NCBI GenBank assembly: GCA_934661375.1 | Contig: CAKUJH010000013.1 | Span: 20,948 to 84,947 of the forward strand | Direction: 5' to 3' | Length of the DNA stretch: 64,000 bases | Source of the DNA: an uncultured Victivallales bacterium | GTDB taxonomy: Bacteria > Verrucomicrobiota > Lentisphaeria > Victivallales > UBA1829 | Part shown: positions 9,016 to 16,856 of the stretch, piece after piece | How the letters are laid out: each line of letters starts with the position of its first letter | Numbering within the stretch: position 1 is the first letter of the stretch | Translations under genes and position numbers: made by a program | Notes under the pieces: model-generated | The model's database searches: none | What the model was told of the DNA's origin: nothing | What the model saw: the letters and a program-made list of their open reading frames with translations, nothing else

Positions 9016-10122
9016 ATGAATTTATACCAGACAATCAGCGGAGAACTGCGGCAGGCAATTACGGGCAAGCTGCTGAAACCCGGCGACCGGATTCTTTCCA
9101 TCAAGGAAATGAAGGAAAAATACGGAGTAAGCCATATTACCGTACTGCGCGTCTATAAGGAACTGGCGGCGGAAAAACTCATTGAGTGCCGCCACGGACA
9201 AGGCTATTTTGTCTGCGCACCAGCCGCCCGGCAGCGTCCGGTGTTCGGCAGATTTGCGTGCTTTGTGCGCGCCATGCGTCCTCCCCGTCTCACGGACAAT
9301 TATTTCAATGAGATCAACATGGGAATTCAGATGGAAGCCGCCAGCCGCCGGATTGACTTGCAGCTGTCGCACCGGACCGCGCTGCTGGATGCGTATATTC
9401 CCACGGCGGAAATACAGAATGAACTGAAAAACGCCATGCTTGCGGCAGCGGAAAACACTGACGGTTTTCTGCTGGATGAACGGATTTCCGATGAGGTGAT
9501 TGCGGATGTCATTGAAAAAACCCGGAAACCGATGGTTCTGCTCAACCGTCATACAGATCTGCCGGTCAATATCGTGCGCCCGGACAACGAATCCGGACTG
9601 CGTATGCTGCTGGATATGGGACGCAAAATGAAATATTCCCAATTTGTTTTCTGCGCACAGGCGACTCTGGGCGAATCCTACAACCCGGTTTCCAATTACA
9701 ATGCCATGATCCGGGATGCGGCATTCCGGGAACTGGTTCCGGATTCCGAGGGAGAAGTGGTGAATGACTGTCTGCAAGTTCCGCTGGAAGTCTTTCTCAG
9801 AAGAATCAGCACCGTGTATCAGCGGCGGCGGAAAAACGGACGGGTTCTGCTGATCTGCACCAGCGATACTCTGGCGGAAGGTCTCTGCCCGCATTTCTGT
9901 CCGCAGGGAAAAACGCCGGACGACCTCGGCATTGCCGGCATGGACGGTCTGGATATCTGCCGGTTGTGCCGTCCGGAGCTGACGACCATGAAAACCGATA
10001 CGCTGGATATGGGACGCAAAGCGGTGGAACTGCTGCAAAGTTCGGTCAACGGCACCGATTCCTATGCGCCGTCGACATTCCTATCTCCGATGATTTTCAC
10101 TCCCGGAGGTTCCATGAATTGA
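9016..10122 (+). CDS. GntR-family regulator with LacI-like sensor domain
   Basis: 368 aa regulator. The N-terminal winged helix-turn-helix (about 1-70) shows YQTISGELRQAITGKLLKPG, YGVSHITVLRVYKELAAEK and the wing GQGYFV. The remaining 290 residues look like a LacI/periplasmic-binding-protein sugar sensor (NRHTDLPVNIVRPDN, LGIAGMDGLDICRL). This architecture resembles AraR. It stands ahead of a pseudopilin and a large secreted DUF4838-type protein on the same strand (67-base gap), so a sugar from their substrate is the likely effector. A second protein of the same type and length lies at 45698-46798 in front of another pseudopilin cassette. Confidence 0.87.
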   Translation: MNLYQTISGELRQAITGKLLKPGDRILSIKEMKEKYGVSHITVLRVYKELAAEKLIECRHGQGYFVCAPAARQRPVFGRFACFVRAMRPPRLTDNYFNEINMGIQMEAASRRIDLQLSHRTALLDAYIPTAEIQNELKNAMLAAAENTDGFLLDERISDEVIADVIEKTRKPMVLLNRHTDLPVNIVRPDNESGLRMLLDMGRKMKYSQFVFCAQATLGESYNPVSNYNAMIRDAAFRELVPDSEGEVVNDCLQVPLEVFLRRISTVYQRRRKNGRVLLICTSDTLAEGLCPHFCPQGKTPDDLGIAGMDGLDICRLCRPELTTMKTDTLDMGRKAVELLQSSVNGTDSYAPSTFLSPMIFTPGGSMN

Positions 10123-10189
10123 ATTGAAAAATCGCAGAACGAATTGAAATTATGTTAACTCCAAAACAAAACGAAGGGAGAACCAGACC

Positions 10190-10945
10190 ATGAACAGGCA
10201 GAAATCATTTTTATCCATTCCATATTTCATATCTCATATTTCAAATTTGAAGCGTAAATCAAAACGATTTACGCTGATAGAACTCCTCGTCGTGATTGCC
10301 ATTATTGCCATTCTCGCGGGTATGCTGCTCCCCGCGCTGAATGCAGCCAAAGAAAAAGCCCGCGCCATTTCCTGTGTCAGCAATCTGAAGCAGATCGGAC
10401 AAGCCATGCTTGCCTACACCATGGACTGCCGCGACTGGTTCCCCGGCGGAACCATCGGCAACAAAATTTACTTCGATCTCATGCCTTATACAGGGGTCGA
10501 CCCCGACAAATATAAGTATACGCCCTGGAAGAACCGGAAAATCTGGGCTTGTCCCTCTGACAGTTACCGCGAAAAAATCTACAACGCCTCCCCTTCCAGC
10601 GAACAGTACCATATTCATGGCAGCTACGGATTCAATTATTATACCCGGAATGACCTGACGGGAATGGGACGCGACATGCAGTGCATGGAAAAGATCAGCA
10701 TGATCCGGAAACCGTCGGAATATATCTACGGTGCGGATTCCCAGGACCTGAGGGATGGGAAAGCTCTGCTGTATACGACGCTTACGGTTAACACGTGGCC
10801 GTTCAAGACATCTGCCCAGAACGATACTGGAGTTCATTTCCGGCATCAGGGCAATGCCGGCACGCTCTGGCTTGACGGACATGTCACGCAAACCCGTCTG
10901 AATGAATGCTTCGGCAATGGAACCCTGCTGTATCAGGCTCCATAA
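10190..10945 (+). CDS. Type II pseudopilin, prepilin-type cleavage/methylation domain (DUF1559-like)
   Basis: 251 aa prepilin. The basic leader of 28 residues ends before the class III peptidase site [17 protein letters not shown], with the conserved Glu at +5, followed by [14 protein letters not shown] and [13 protein letters not shown]. The C-terminal head has Cys residues (WACPSD) and the H-x9-DG motif ([12 protein letters not shown]). Such proteins occur in dozens of copies in Lentisphaerota and Planctomycetota genomes, usually beside polysaccharide genes. Expected in the inner membrane or a short pseudopilus. The leader encodes the unusual string [11 protein letters not shown], conserved at DNA level with the pseudopilin at 44858-45583. 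Confidence 0.9.
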   Translation: MNRQKSFLSIPYFISHISNLKRKSKRFTLIELLVVIAIIAILAGMLLPALNAAKEKARAISCVSNLKQIGQAMLAYTMDCRDWFPGGTIGNKIYFDLMPYTGVDPDKYKYTPWKNRKIWACPSDSYREKIYNASPSSEQYHIHGSYGFNYYTRNDLTGMGRDMQCMEKISMIRKPSEYIYGADSQDLRDGKALLYTTLTVNTWPFKTSAQNDTGVHFRHQGNAGTLWLDGHVTQTRLNECFGNGTLLYQAP

Positions 10946-10980
10946 CCCATATAAATGAATTGAAAGGAAAGGTCCATCCC

Positions 10981-13911
10981 ATGAAACGAATCCTCCCGCT
11001 TATTCTAATCTCACTGGCTGTCGGTCTGACGGCTGCGCCGCCGGAACGTCCGGCGCGTCAGATCCGGATTCAGAAACAGATTGCCGCAGCCGCAGCGGCG
11101 GAAAACACGGAAATCGTCATCGCCGCCAATGCGCCGAAGACCATCCGGTTTGCCGCCAAAGAACTGCAAGGTTTCCTCCGGGAAATTTTCGGAAAAAATA
11201 TTCCGGTGGTGCATCAGCCGTCAACAGGGAAAGTATCATTCATTCTCGGTGTGAATTCCTGGACGCAGGAAGCCGGACTGGATACAGGGAAACTGGTGCG
11301 GGACGCTTTCATTATCCGGACCATCGGCAGCCGCGTTTACATTGCCGGACTGGATGATCCGAAAGCGGATCCGGAAAAGGAAATTGCCCGCGGCGGCGTC
11401 TGGGGACAGCTGTATGAACGAGGTACGCTGTTCGGTGTGTATGATTTTCTGGAACGCATTGCCGGAGTCCGCATGTATTTTCCCGGCGAACTCGGCACGG
11501 TAATTCCGAAGGCAGCAGAACTGCAGATTCCGGAAATGGACATTTATGACCGGCCGGATTTCATACAGCGTCGGTATTCCGCTTACTGGGACGGCACGTA
11601 TTTTGAAGGGGAAAACCGGGATGCCGTCATTCATCCGGCAAAGAATCTGAATCAGTACCGTCTGCGCATGGAAACGGAGATGATTCCCTGCGCCCACGGG
11701 CTGAATTCTTTCCGCTATATTCAGCGGTTCGGGAAAACGCATCCGGAATACTTCGCGCTTCAGAGCAACGGCAAGCGCAGCAATGATCCAGCCATGCCGC
11801 ATCCCGGACAGCTCTGCTATACCAGCGGCATTGTGGAGGAAATCTATCAGGATGTCCGTTCGTATCTGAAAGGAGAGAGCGCAGAAGTCCGCGGAATACC
11901 CGCGCCCGGCAATACATCCGGATACGGCTGGGGACCGAACACCTGGGGAATCAAGGGCAAGTACGTGGACATCATGCCGCAGGATGCGTTCTCCGGCTGC
12001 TTCTGCCCGAAATGCCAGGCGGCATATAAGAAAGGCGATCCGCAGTATGCCTCGGAAGTGATCTGGGGCAATACGCTCGGCATTGCGGAACGGCTGAAGA
12101 AAGAAGGCATTTCCGGATATATCACCATGATGGTATACACCCCGTACCGGCGGATTCCGGCACAGAAAATCCCGGACAATGTCATGGTCATGGTGGCGGA
12201 AACCGGACCGTGGTCAAAAGGAAATCCGGAACAGAAACAGCGCGACGACAACGAAATCCGCAGCTGGAGCAAAAAACTCGGACACAAAGTATGGCTCTGG
12301 AATTACGTCAACAAATACGGTGCGCTGCAAATGCCCGGCATTCCGCAGATGAGTCCGCGTGCCTACGGCGAATATTACCAGAATCTCGCTCCGTGGATTT
12401 TCGGAGCATTCGCGGAATCGGAAAATGACCGCTTCATTTACAATTACCTGAATTACTATGTCTTTGCAAAAATTGCATGGGATAATAAAACAGATCTGAA
12501 AGACCTGCTGGATGAACATTACCGTCTGCTGTTCGGGAAAGCCGCTCCGGAAATGCGCAGCTTCTATGAACTGCTGGAGGACAAATGGGTCGGACAGGTT
12601 GCGGGTCGTGTCAGCGACACCCCGCTGGGACCGATGACTGTTCCGCCTTCGGATCAGGTGCTGTGGACAGATATTTACTCCGCCGATGTTCAATCGACGC
12701 TGAATGACCTGCTGGTCCGGGCGGTCAAAGCTGTTCCCGCCGATTCGAAGGAAGCCGCGCGAATCGCGCTGATCCGCCGTGAATTCTACGAACCGCTGCA
12801 GCAGGCATACCGGAAATGGCGCAGCACTACGGACAAAGTCAAAGGTCTGAAATTTCATCTCTCCGCCGAACCGGAAAACAGGATTCGTCTGCATCCGTTC
12901 ATCAAACCCGATGCTGAATGCAGGAAAACAGTCGAAACGGCGGTCCGGGCGTGGAAAACTGAAACGGCTCTGCACATCCGTTTTGAATGCGCCGAACCGG
13001 AAATCGGGAACATTGCCGCGATCAGACGCAAAGCAGATGACCCGGACATCTGGCGGGACAACTCGGTGGAAGTTTTCCTTAATCCGTCCGGCGACCGCAA
13101 GACCTATTATCATCTGCTGATGAATTCCGAAGGTTCGCTTTCCGACCAGAAATGCGTCCGGCTCGGAGCAGGTTCGTCCAGTGATTTCTCCTGGAATTCC
13201 GATGCTTCGGTCAAAGTGGAAAAACTGGCGGACGCATGGATTGCCGAAATCGCTGTTCCTCTGAAGAATCTGCCCGGAATGAAAGCGGAATTTCCCGCCA
13301 ATTTTGCGCGGAACCGGATTCTGAAACATAACGGCAGGTATGAACCCCTGTATCAGTGGAGTCCGTTCACCCGCGGTTTCCATGATCTGGAAAATTACGG
13401 CTCGCTTTCCGCAGAACCGGACAGAAATCTCATCATCAACAGTGATTTTTCCATTCCAGCCAAACACACCAACCGCCATTTCGGTATCTGGAAAGGATAT
13501 GAATGGCAAGGCGGATGGATCGGTGATGCCGCAAATCCGCCGGCCTTGGACAACGCCGTCTGCATCAGTCTCCCTGCCGGTCTGCGTCTTCAAGGCAAGG
13601 ATGTGCAGATACAGCAGTCGCTGCCGAAGCTGAAGCCGAATACCAGATACCGGCTGTCGTTCTATGTGAAACTGACGGATGTCAAGCCGCTGACACGGGG
13701 CGGCGGAGTCTGCGCCAATATCTGGGATGACGCAAACCGCTGGTTCCCCGCTCACAACTGGATGACCGGGACAACGGACTGGACATTCCAGAGTTACGAG
13801 TTCACCTCCGGCAAAAAGACCAATGCAGAAATCACGTCCTACATCCGGCTGCGGATTCTGGGCGCGGAAGGAACCGTATGGTTTGATGACGTCCGTCTGG
13901 AAGAAATCTGA
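10981..13911 (+). CDS. Secreted DUF4838-type protein with C-terminal carbohydrate-binding modules
   Basis: 976 aa from the ATG at 10981. This start gives a clean signal peptide (MKRILPLILISLAVGLTAAP) and has GGAAAGG upstream; the longer frame begins inside the pseudopilin gene. Order of parts: an alpha-glucuronidase-like N domain (about 35-150, KTIRFAAKELQGFLREIFGK), a DUF4838-type TIM-barrel region (about 190-560; CPKCQAAYKKGDP, VMVMVAETGPW), a CBM9-like domain (about 640-800, RDNSVEVFLNPSGDRK) and a terminal jelly-roll-like module (816-976). The last module is repeated as a separate protein in the next gene. Function is probably hydrolysis or binding of an acidic or uronic-acid glycan; not proven. 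Confidence 0.8.
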   Translation: MKRILPLILISLAVGLTAAPPERPARQIRIQKQIAAAAAAENTEIVIAANAPKTIRFAAKELQGFLREIFGKNIPVVHQPSTGKVSFILGVNSWTQEAGLDTGKLVRDAFIIRTIGSRVYIAGLDDPKADPEKEIARGGVWGQLYERGTLFGVYDFLERIAGVRMYFPGELGTVIPKAAELQIPEMDIYDRPDFIQRRYSAYWDGTYFEGENRDAVIHPAKNLNQYRLRMETEMIPCAHGLNSFRYIQRFGKTHPEYFALQSNGKRSNDPAMPHPGQLCYTSGIVEEIYQDVRSYLKGESAEVRGIPAPGNTSGYGWGPNTWGIKGKYVDIMPQDAFSGCFCPKCQAAYKKGDPQYASEVIWGNTLGIAERLKKEGISGYITMMVYTPYRRIPAQKIPDNVMVMVAETGPWSKGNPEQKQRDDNEIRSWSKKLGHKVWLWNYVNKYGALQMPGIPQMSPRAYGEYYQNLAPWIFGAFAESENDRFIYNYLNYYVFAKIAWDNKTDLKDLLDEHYRLLFGKAAPEMRSFYELLEDKWVGQVAGRVSDTPLGPMTVPPSDQVLWTDIYSADVQSTLNDLLVRAVKAVPADSKEAARIALIRREFYEPLQQAYRKWRSTTDKVKGLKFHLSAEPENRIRLHPFIKPDAECRKTVETAVRAWKTETALHIRFECAEPEIGNIAAIRRKADDPDIWRDNSVEVFLNPSGDRKTYYHLLMNSEGSLSDQKCVRLGAGSSSDFSWNSDASVKVEKLADAWIAEIAVPLKNLPGMKAEFPANFARNRILKHNGRYEPLYQWSPFTRGFHDLENYGSLSAEPDRNLIINSDFSIPAKHTNRHFGIWKGYEWQGGWIGDAANPPALDNAVCISLPAGLRLQGKDVQIQQSLPKLKPNTRYRLSFYVKLTDVKPLTRGGGVCANIWDDANRWFPAHNWMTGTTDWTFQSYEFTSGKKTNAEITSYIRLRILGAEGTVWFDDVRLEEI
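13426..13905 (+). repeat. Copy 1 of duplicated carbohydrate-binding module
   Basis: Codes residues 816 onward of the DUF4838-type protein. Compared with copy 2 (14022-14498) it holds two perfectly identical blocks: 65 bp (13459-13523 = 14055-14119) and 77 bp (13829-13905 = 14422-14498). The stretch between is clearly diverged. Confidence 0.93.
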
Positions 13912-13943
13912 AACACCATCAACCTAATGAAAGGATATAGAAC

Positions 13944-14507
13944 ATGAAAAAAATGAATTGGCTCATCACGGGTCTGATTCTGTCCGGCAGTCTGCTGGCA
14001 GCCGAACCGGAAAAAAGCGAAGACCTCATCATCAACGGGGATTTCTCCATTCCCGCCAAACACACCAACCGCCATTTCGGTATCTGGAAAGGATATGAAT
14101 GGCAAGGCGGATGGATCGGCGACGCCGCCAACCCGCCGGTATTGGATAACGCCGTATTCGTCAGCAAACCCGCCAGTCTGCGCCTTCAGGGCAAGGATGT
14201 TCAGGTTCAGCAGTCGCTGCCGAAACTGAAACCCGATACCAAATACCGCCTCTCCTTCAGCGTCAAATGCAAGGATGTCAGAATCGCGGATAAAGACACG
14301 GGAGTCTGTGCCAATATCTGGGATGACGCCAACCGCTGGTTCCAGGTCAAAACCGGCAATGGCACCATAGACTGGACTCCGCAGCAGTTTGAATTTGTTT
14401 CCGGCAAGAACACCAACGTAAAAATCACGTCCTACATCCGGCTGCGGATTCTGGGCGCGGAAGGAACCGTATGGTTTGATGACGTCCGTCTGGAAGAAGT
14501 CAAATAA
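13944..14507 (+). CDS. Small secreted protein: stand-alone copy of the preceding C-terminal module
   Basis: 187 aa: signal peptide (MNWLITGLILSGSLLAA) plus a single domain that matches residues 816-976 of the upstream protein over its whole length, about three quarters identical by eye (NRHFGIWKGYEWQGGW, ANIWDDANRWF, EGTVWFDDVRLEE). The fold pattern suits a CBM4/9-type carbohydrate-binding jelly roll ending in the usual WFDDV strand. It lies 32 bases after its neighbour, in the same transcript. A free copy could compete for, or help solubilise, the same glycan. No catalytic domain is present. Confidence 0.82.
   Translation: MKKMNWLITGLILSGSLLAAEPEKSEDLIINGDFSIPAKHTNRHFGIWKGYEWQGGWIGDAANPPVLDNAVFVSKPASLRLQGKDVQVQQSLPKLKPDTKYRLSFSVKCKDVRIADKDTGVCANIWDDANRWFQVKTGNGTIDWTPQQFEFVSGKNTNVKITSYIRLRILGAEGTVWFDDVRLEEVK
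14022..14498 (+). repeat. Copy 2 of duplicated carbohydrate-binding module
   Basis: Tandem duplicate of 13426-13905, now carried behind its own signal peptide. Identity is concentrated at both ends of the module (65 and 77 bp without a mismatch). Confidence 0.93.
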
Positions 14508-14529
14508 CCCGGAATGCTGTTTTGCAGGA

Positions 14530-14556
14530 AGCCGTCTTTCCCGGACGGCTTTTTTG
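14530..14556 (+). terminator. Rho-independent terminator
   Basis: AGCCGTC, short loop, GGACGGCT and a T-run. It closes the GntR-pseudopilin-DUF4838 unit just before the convergent gene that ends at 14561. Confidence 0.85.
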
Positions 14557-14560
14557 CCGA

Positions 14561-15232
14561 TTACTTCATCAGGAGCGGCAGAACTGAACCGATTTTTTTC
14601 GGACGCAAAGTCAGCTCCAGACCGTCGTTTCTGACTTTGACGGACTGAATCACTTCCGCAGCGGCTTTAAATTTCGGATCATTCCGCAGTTTTTCAATCT
14701 GATCTGCCAGCAGAGAATCGGCGGTTTCCGGGGAAATCGGCAGACGTCCCGCCCGGCAGGAACGGGTCCGCAGGGTCAGTCTGCCATTTTGGAAATCCGG
14801 CACCGCCGTCAGTTCCAGATTCAGAGCCAGCCCCCATTTCACGAAACGGATTCGGGGCTGCAGTGCACCGTCTGTCCAGTGTACCGCAAGATCTGGCGGG
14901 TTGGCTGTCCGCGCCCGGTACTGCTGAACGGCAATCCGCAACAGAGAATTGAGTTCCGGAGCGGTCAATACAATCACCGCAGTTTCCGGTACCGTTTTTC
15001 CTTTTCTCGGCATCATTACTTTCATCACCTTGCCGCTCGCCTGCTGGATATTCATCCAATCCTGCACGGACAAGGCTTCGGAAGACGGGCTGTTCCCCGC
15101 CGGTTCCAGCAGCAGGAATGCCGCGGACAGCACAAGCAGCAGAACAGCCGCCATCAGACCGAGCAGCAGGAACAGACATCCTCTGTGTTTTTTTTTCACG
15201 GGAGCGGGTTCGGTATTTTCAGCCGGATTCAT
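14561..15232 (-). CDS. Membrane-anchored protein of unknown function
   Basis: 223 aa from the ATG at 15232, preceded by AAAGGAG. The open frame extends further upstream but there overlaps thiE in another frame. A short Lys-rich cytoplasmic tail (PVKKKHRG) and one transmembrane helix (about 19-43, CLFLLLGLMAAVLLLVLSAA) anchor an outward domain of about 180 residues with no motif I recognise. VILTAPELNSLLRIAVQQYR and the beta-rich LALNLELTAVPDFQNGRLTL suggest a lipid- or ligand-binding type fold, as guessed from shape only. It is last in the minus-strand unit typA - ABC-F - DMT - thiE, 20 bases behind thiE. Confidence 0.7.
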   Translation of the reverse strand: MNPAENTEPAPVKKKHRGCLFLLLGLMAAVLLLVLSAAFLLLEPAGNSPSSEALSVQDWMNIQQASGKVMKVMMPRKGKTVPETAVIVLTAPELNSLLRIAVQQYRARTANPPDLAVHWTDGALQPRIRFVKWGLALNLELTAVPDFQNGRLTLRTRSCRAGRLPISPETADSLLADQIEKLRNDPKFKAAAEVIQSVKVRNDGLELTLRPKKIGSVLPLLMK

Positions 15233-15252
15233 GGTACAGTCTCCTTTTGATT

Positions 15253-15906
15253 TCAGTTGCGGTTCCAGAGCGCGCGGAGTTCGCGGACGCATTTGCCGAT
15301 GTCCGGAGCCTGCGAAATTTCCGTAACCATGGCGATCAGATGCGCTCCTTCCTGAAGCAGTTCGGGAATATGATGCGCCTTGATTCCGCCCATGACCGAA
15401 AAAGGGATATGCAAACTGTCGCGGGTTTCGCGGATGATTTCCAGACCGAGCGGATGAACCGGCGTATTTTTGGTCTGTGTCGGGTAAATCGGTCCCAGAT
15501 TGATGTATGCCGCACCTTCCGCCTGCGCTTCCAGAGCCTGTTCGCGCGAATGGGTGGAACGCCCGATCAGCAGTTCCGGAGCAAGCTGCACCGCCGGAGC
15601 CAGCGGCAGGTCCTCCTGCCCCAGATGTACACCGTCCGCTCCGCACATCAGCGCGATGTCGAGATGGTCGTTCATAATCATAAGAATGCCGTAACGGTCG
15701 CAGATTCTGCGGAAGGCTTCGGCTCGCCGGTAAAGAGCTTTCCCGGAAAGACTTTTCTCCCGCAGCTGAACAATCCGGATTCCGGCGTCCGCCGCTTCCT
15801 CCAGTACACGCAAAGAACCGCGTCCGGCAGTGAATTCATCCGTAATGACTGCATACAGATCCGCTTCCCGCAGTTTCTTCAGCCGTTGTTCTTTCCATTC
15901 GCCCAT
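15253..15906 (-). CDS. thiE: Thiamine phosphate synthase
   Basis: 217 aa TIM-barrel enzyme joining HMP-pyrophosphate and HET-phosphate to thiamine phosphate. Family marks in order: LYAVITDE, VQLREKSLSG (phosphate/pyrophosphate site), IMNDHLDIALMCGADGVHLGQEDLP, GRSTHSREQALEA, NLGPIYPTQTK and MGGIKAHHI. Length is normal. No other thiamine gene is in the window, so the gene is separated from its pathway. It sits between a DMT transporter (27-base gap) and an anchored protein (20-base gap). No thiamine-riboswitch-like structure was recognised before it. Confidence 0.93.
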   Translation of the reverse strand: MGEWKEQRLKKLREADLYAVITDEFTAGRGSLRVLEEAADAGIRIVQLREKSLSGKALYRRAEAFRRICDRYGILMIMNDHLDIALMCGADGVHLGQEDLPLAPAVQLAPELLIGRSTHSREQALEAQAEGAAYINLGPIYPTQTKNTPVHPLGLEIIRETRDSLHIPFSVMGGIKAHHIPELLQEGAHLIAMVTEISQAPDIGKCVRELRALWNRN

Positions 15907-15933
15907 GATATGTTCCTTTTTTGAAGATTACTG

Positions 15934-16827
15934 TTATTTCGCCAGAGCCAGCAGGATTACTCCCAGCAGAATCAGCCCCAGTGCAAAAGCCTTGCGTCTG
16001 ACATTCTTTTCATGAAACCAGAATACTCCCACGAAAAATGTCACCAGACAGCTGCACCGGCGCACCAGCGAGACCACGGAAATATAGGTATCCGGCAGAC
16101 TGACCGCATAGAAATAAAGATAGTCCGCCGCAATCAGCAGGATGCCGGTAAGCGGAATCGACCAACGCCATTGAAATGAATGCCGATGTCCGAACCAGAA
16201 GGTACGCACGGCATATGCCAGTCCGAGAATCCAGACCAGGTCCACCGAAAACCAGAACTGCACAATGCCGCGCGGAATGTGCAGCATTCCCAGCAGATAC
16301 TTGTCGTATAACGCCGAACAGGCTCCCAGCAGCGTTCCCAGCAGAATCAGATGTATGCCCCGGCTTCTGCGGAAAGAAAATCCTTCCAGTCTGCCGAATA
16401 CGGAAAAGAAATAATACCCGGCGAAAATGGAAATCATCCCCGCTGCCTGCAGAAGAGTCGGCACTTCGGAATACAGCAGCAGACTGCCGAAAAAAGTCCA
16501 CAGCGGTGAACTTGCCCGGATCGGCGACGCCAGGGAAACCGGCAATTCCCGCATGGCGTAATACACACATACCCAGCTCGAAGCCACCAGCATGGATTTC
16601 AGCAGAACCAGCAGCCAGTGGGCTCCCGTACAGAATACGTCGGCGCGCCAGTCCCCGAACAGCAGAGTCATAACCACAAACACGGATGATCCGCAGAGCG
16701 TGGCAAAAAACAGAACCGGCATGACGGAGTTTTCACGCACTGCATGTTTTTTGCAGAGATCGTAGAAACCCAGTCCCAGTGCCGACCCTATGACCGGCAG
16801 CAGCCATAACGGCAGTTCATGATTCAT
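15934..16827 (-). CDS. EamA/DMT-family transporter
   Basis: 297 aa inner-membrane protein with about ten hydrophobic segments and the two-repeat layout of drug/metabolite transporters. The first repeat contains VCVYYAMRELPVSLASPIRASSPLW (TM3-TM4 region), a typical EamA signature. The second has LYFYAVSLPDTYISVVSLVRRCS in the equivalent place and ends with VGVFWFHEKNVRRKAFALG. Substrate unknown; its place beside thiE invites, but does not prove, a link to a thiamine precursor. Start spacing of 29 bases from the ABC-F stop suggests one transcript. Confidence 0.85.
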   Translation of the reverse strand: MNHELPLWLLPVIGSALGLGFYDLCKKHAVRENSVMPVLFFATLCGSSVFVVMTLLFGDWRADVFCTGAHWLLVLLKSMLVASSWVCVYYAMRELPVSLASPIRASSPLWTFFGSLLLYSEVPTLLQAAGMISIFAGYYFFSVFGRLEGFSFRRSRGIHLILLGTLLGACSALYDKYLLGMLHIPRGIVQFWFSVDLVWILGLAYAVRTFWFGHRHSFQWRWSIPLTGILLIAADYLYFYAVSLPDTYISVVSLVRRCSCLVTFFVGVFWFHEKNVRRKAFALGLILLGVILLALAK

Positions 16828-16856
16828 CGGTCTTTTTCCTGCGGGAAATTTCTGTT

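Noticed and set aside
14561..15646. 361-codon version of the membrane-anchored protein
   Set aside because: The first 138 codons overlap thiE in another frame and have shadow composition; the ATG at 15232 with AAAGGAG and a lysine-rich tail plus TM helix is the credible start.
15253..16827. Thiamine transporter operon (thiE plus DMT protein) under a TPP riboswitch
   Set aside because: No TPP-box-like sequence seen upstream; the adjacency is only a weak functional hint within a unit headed by typA.
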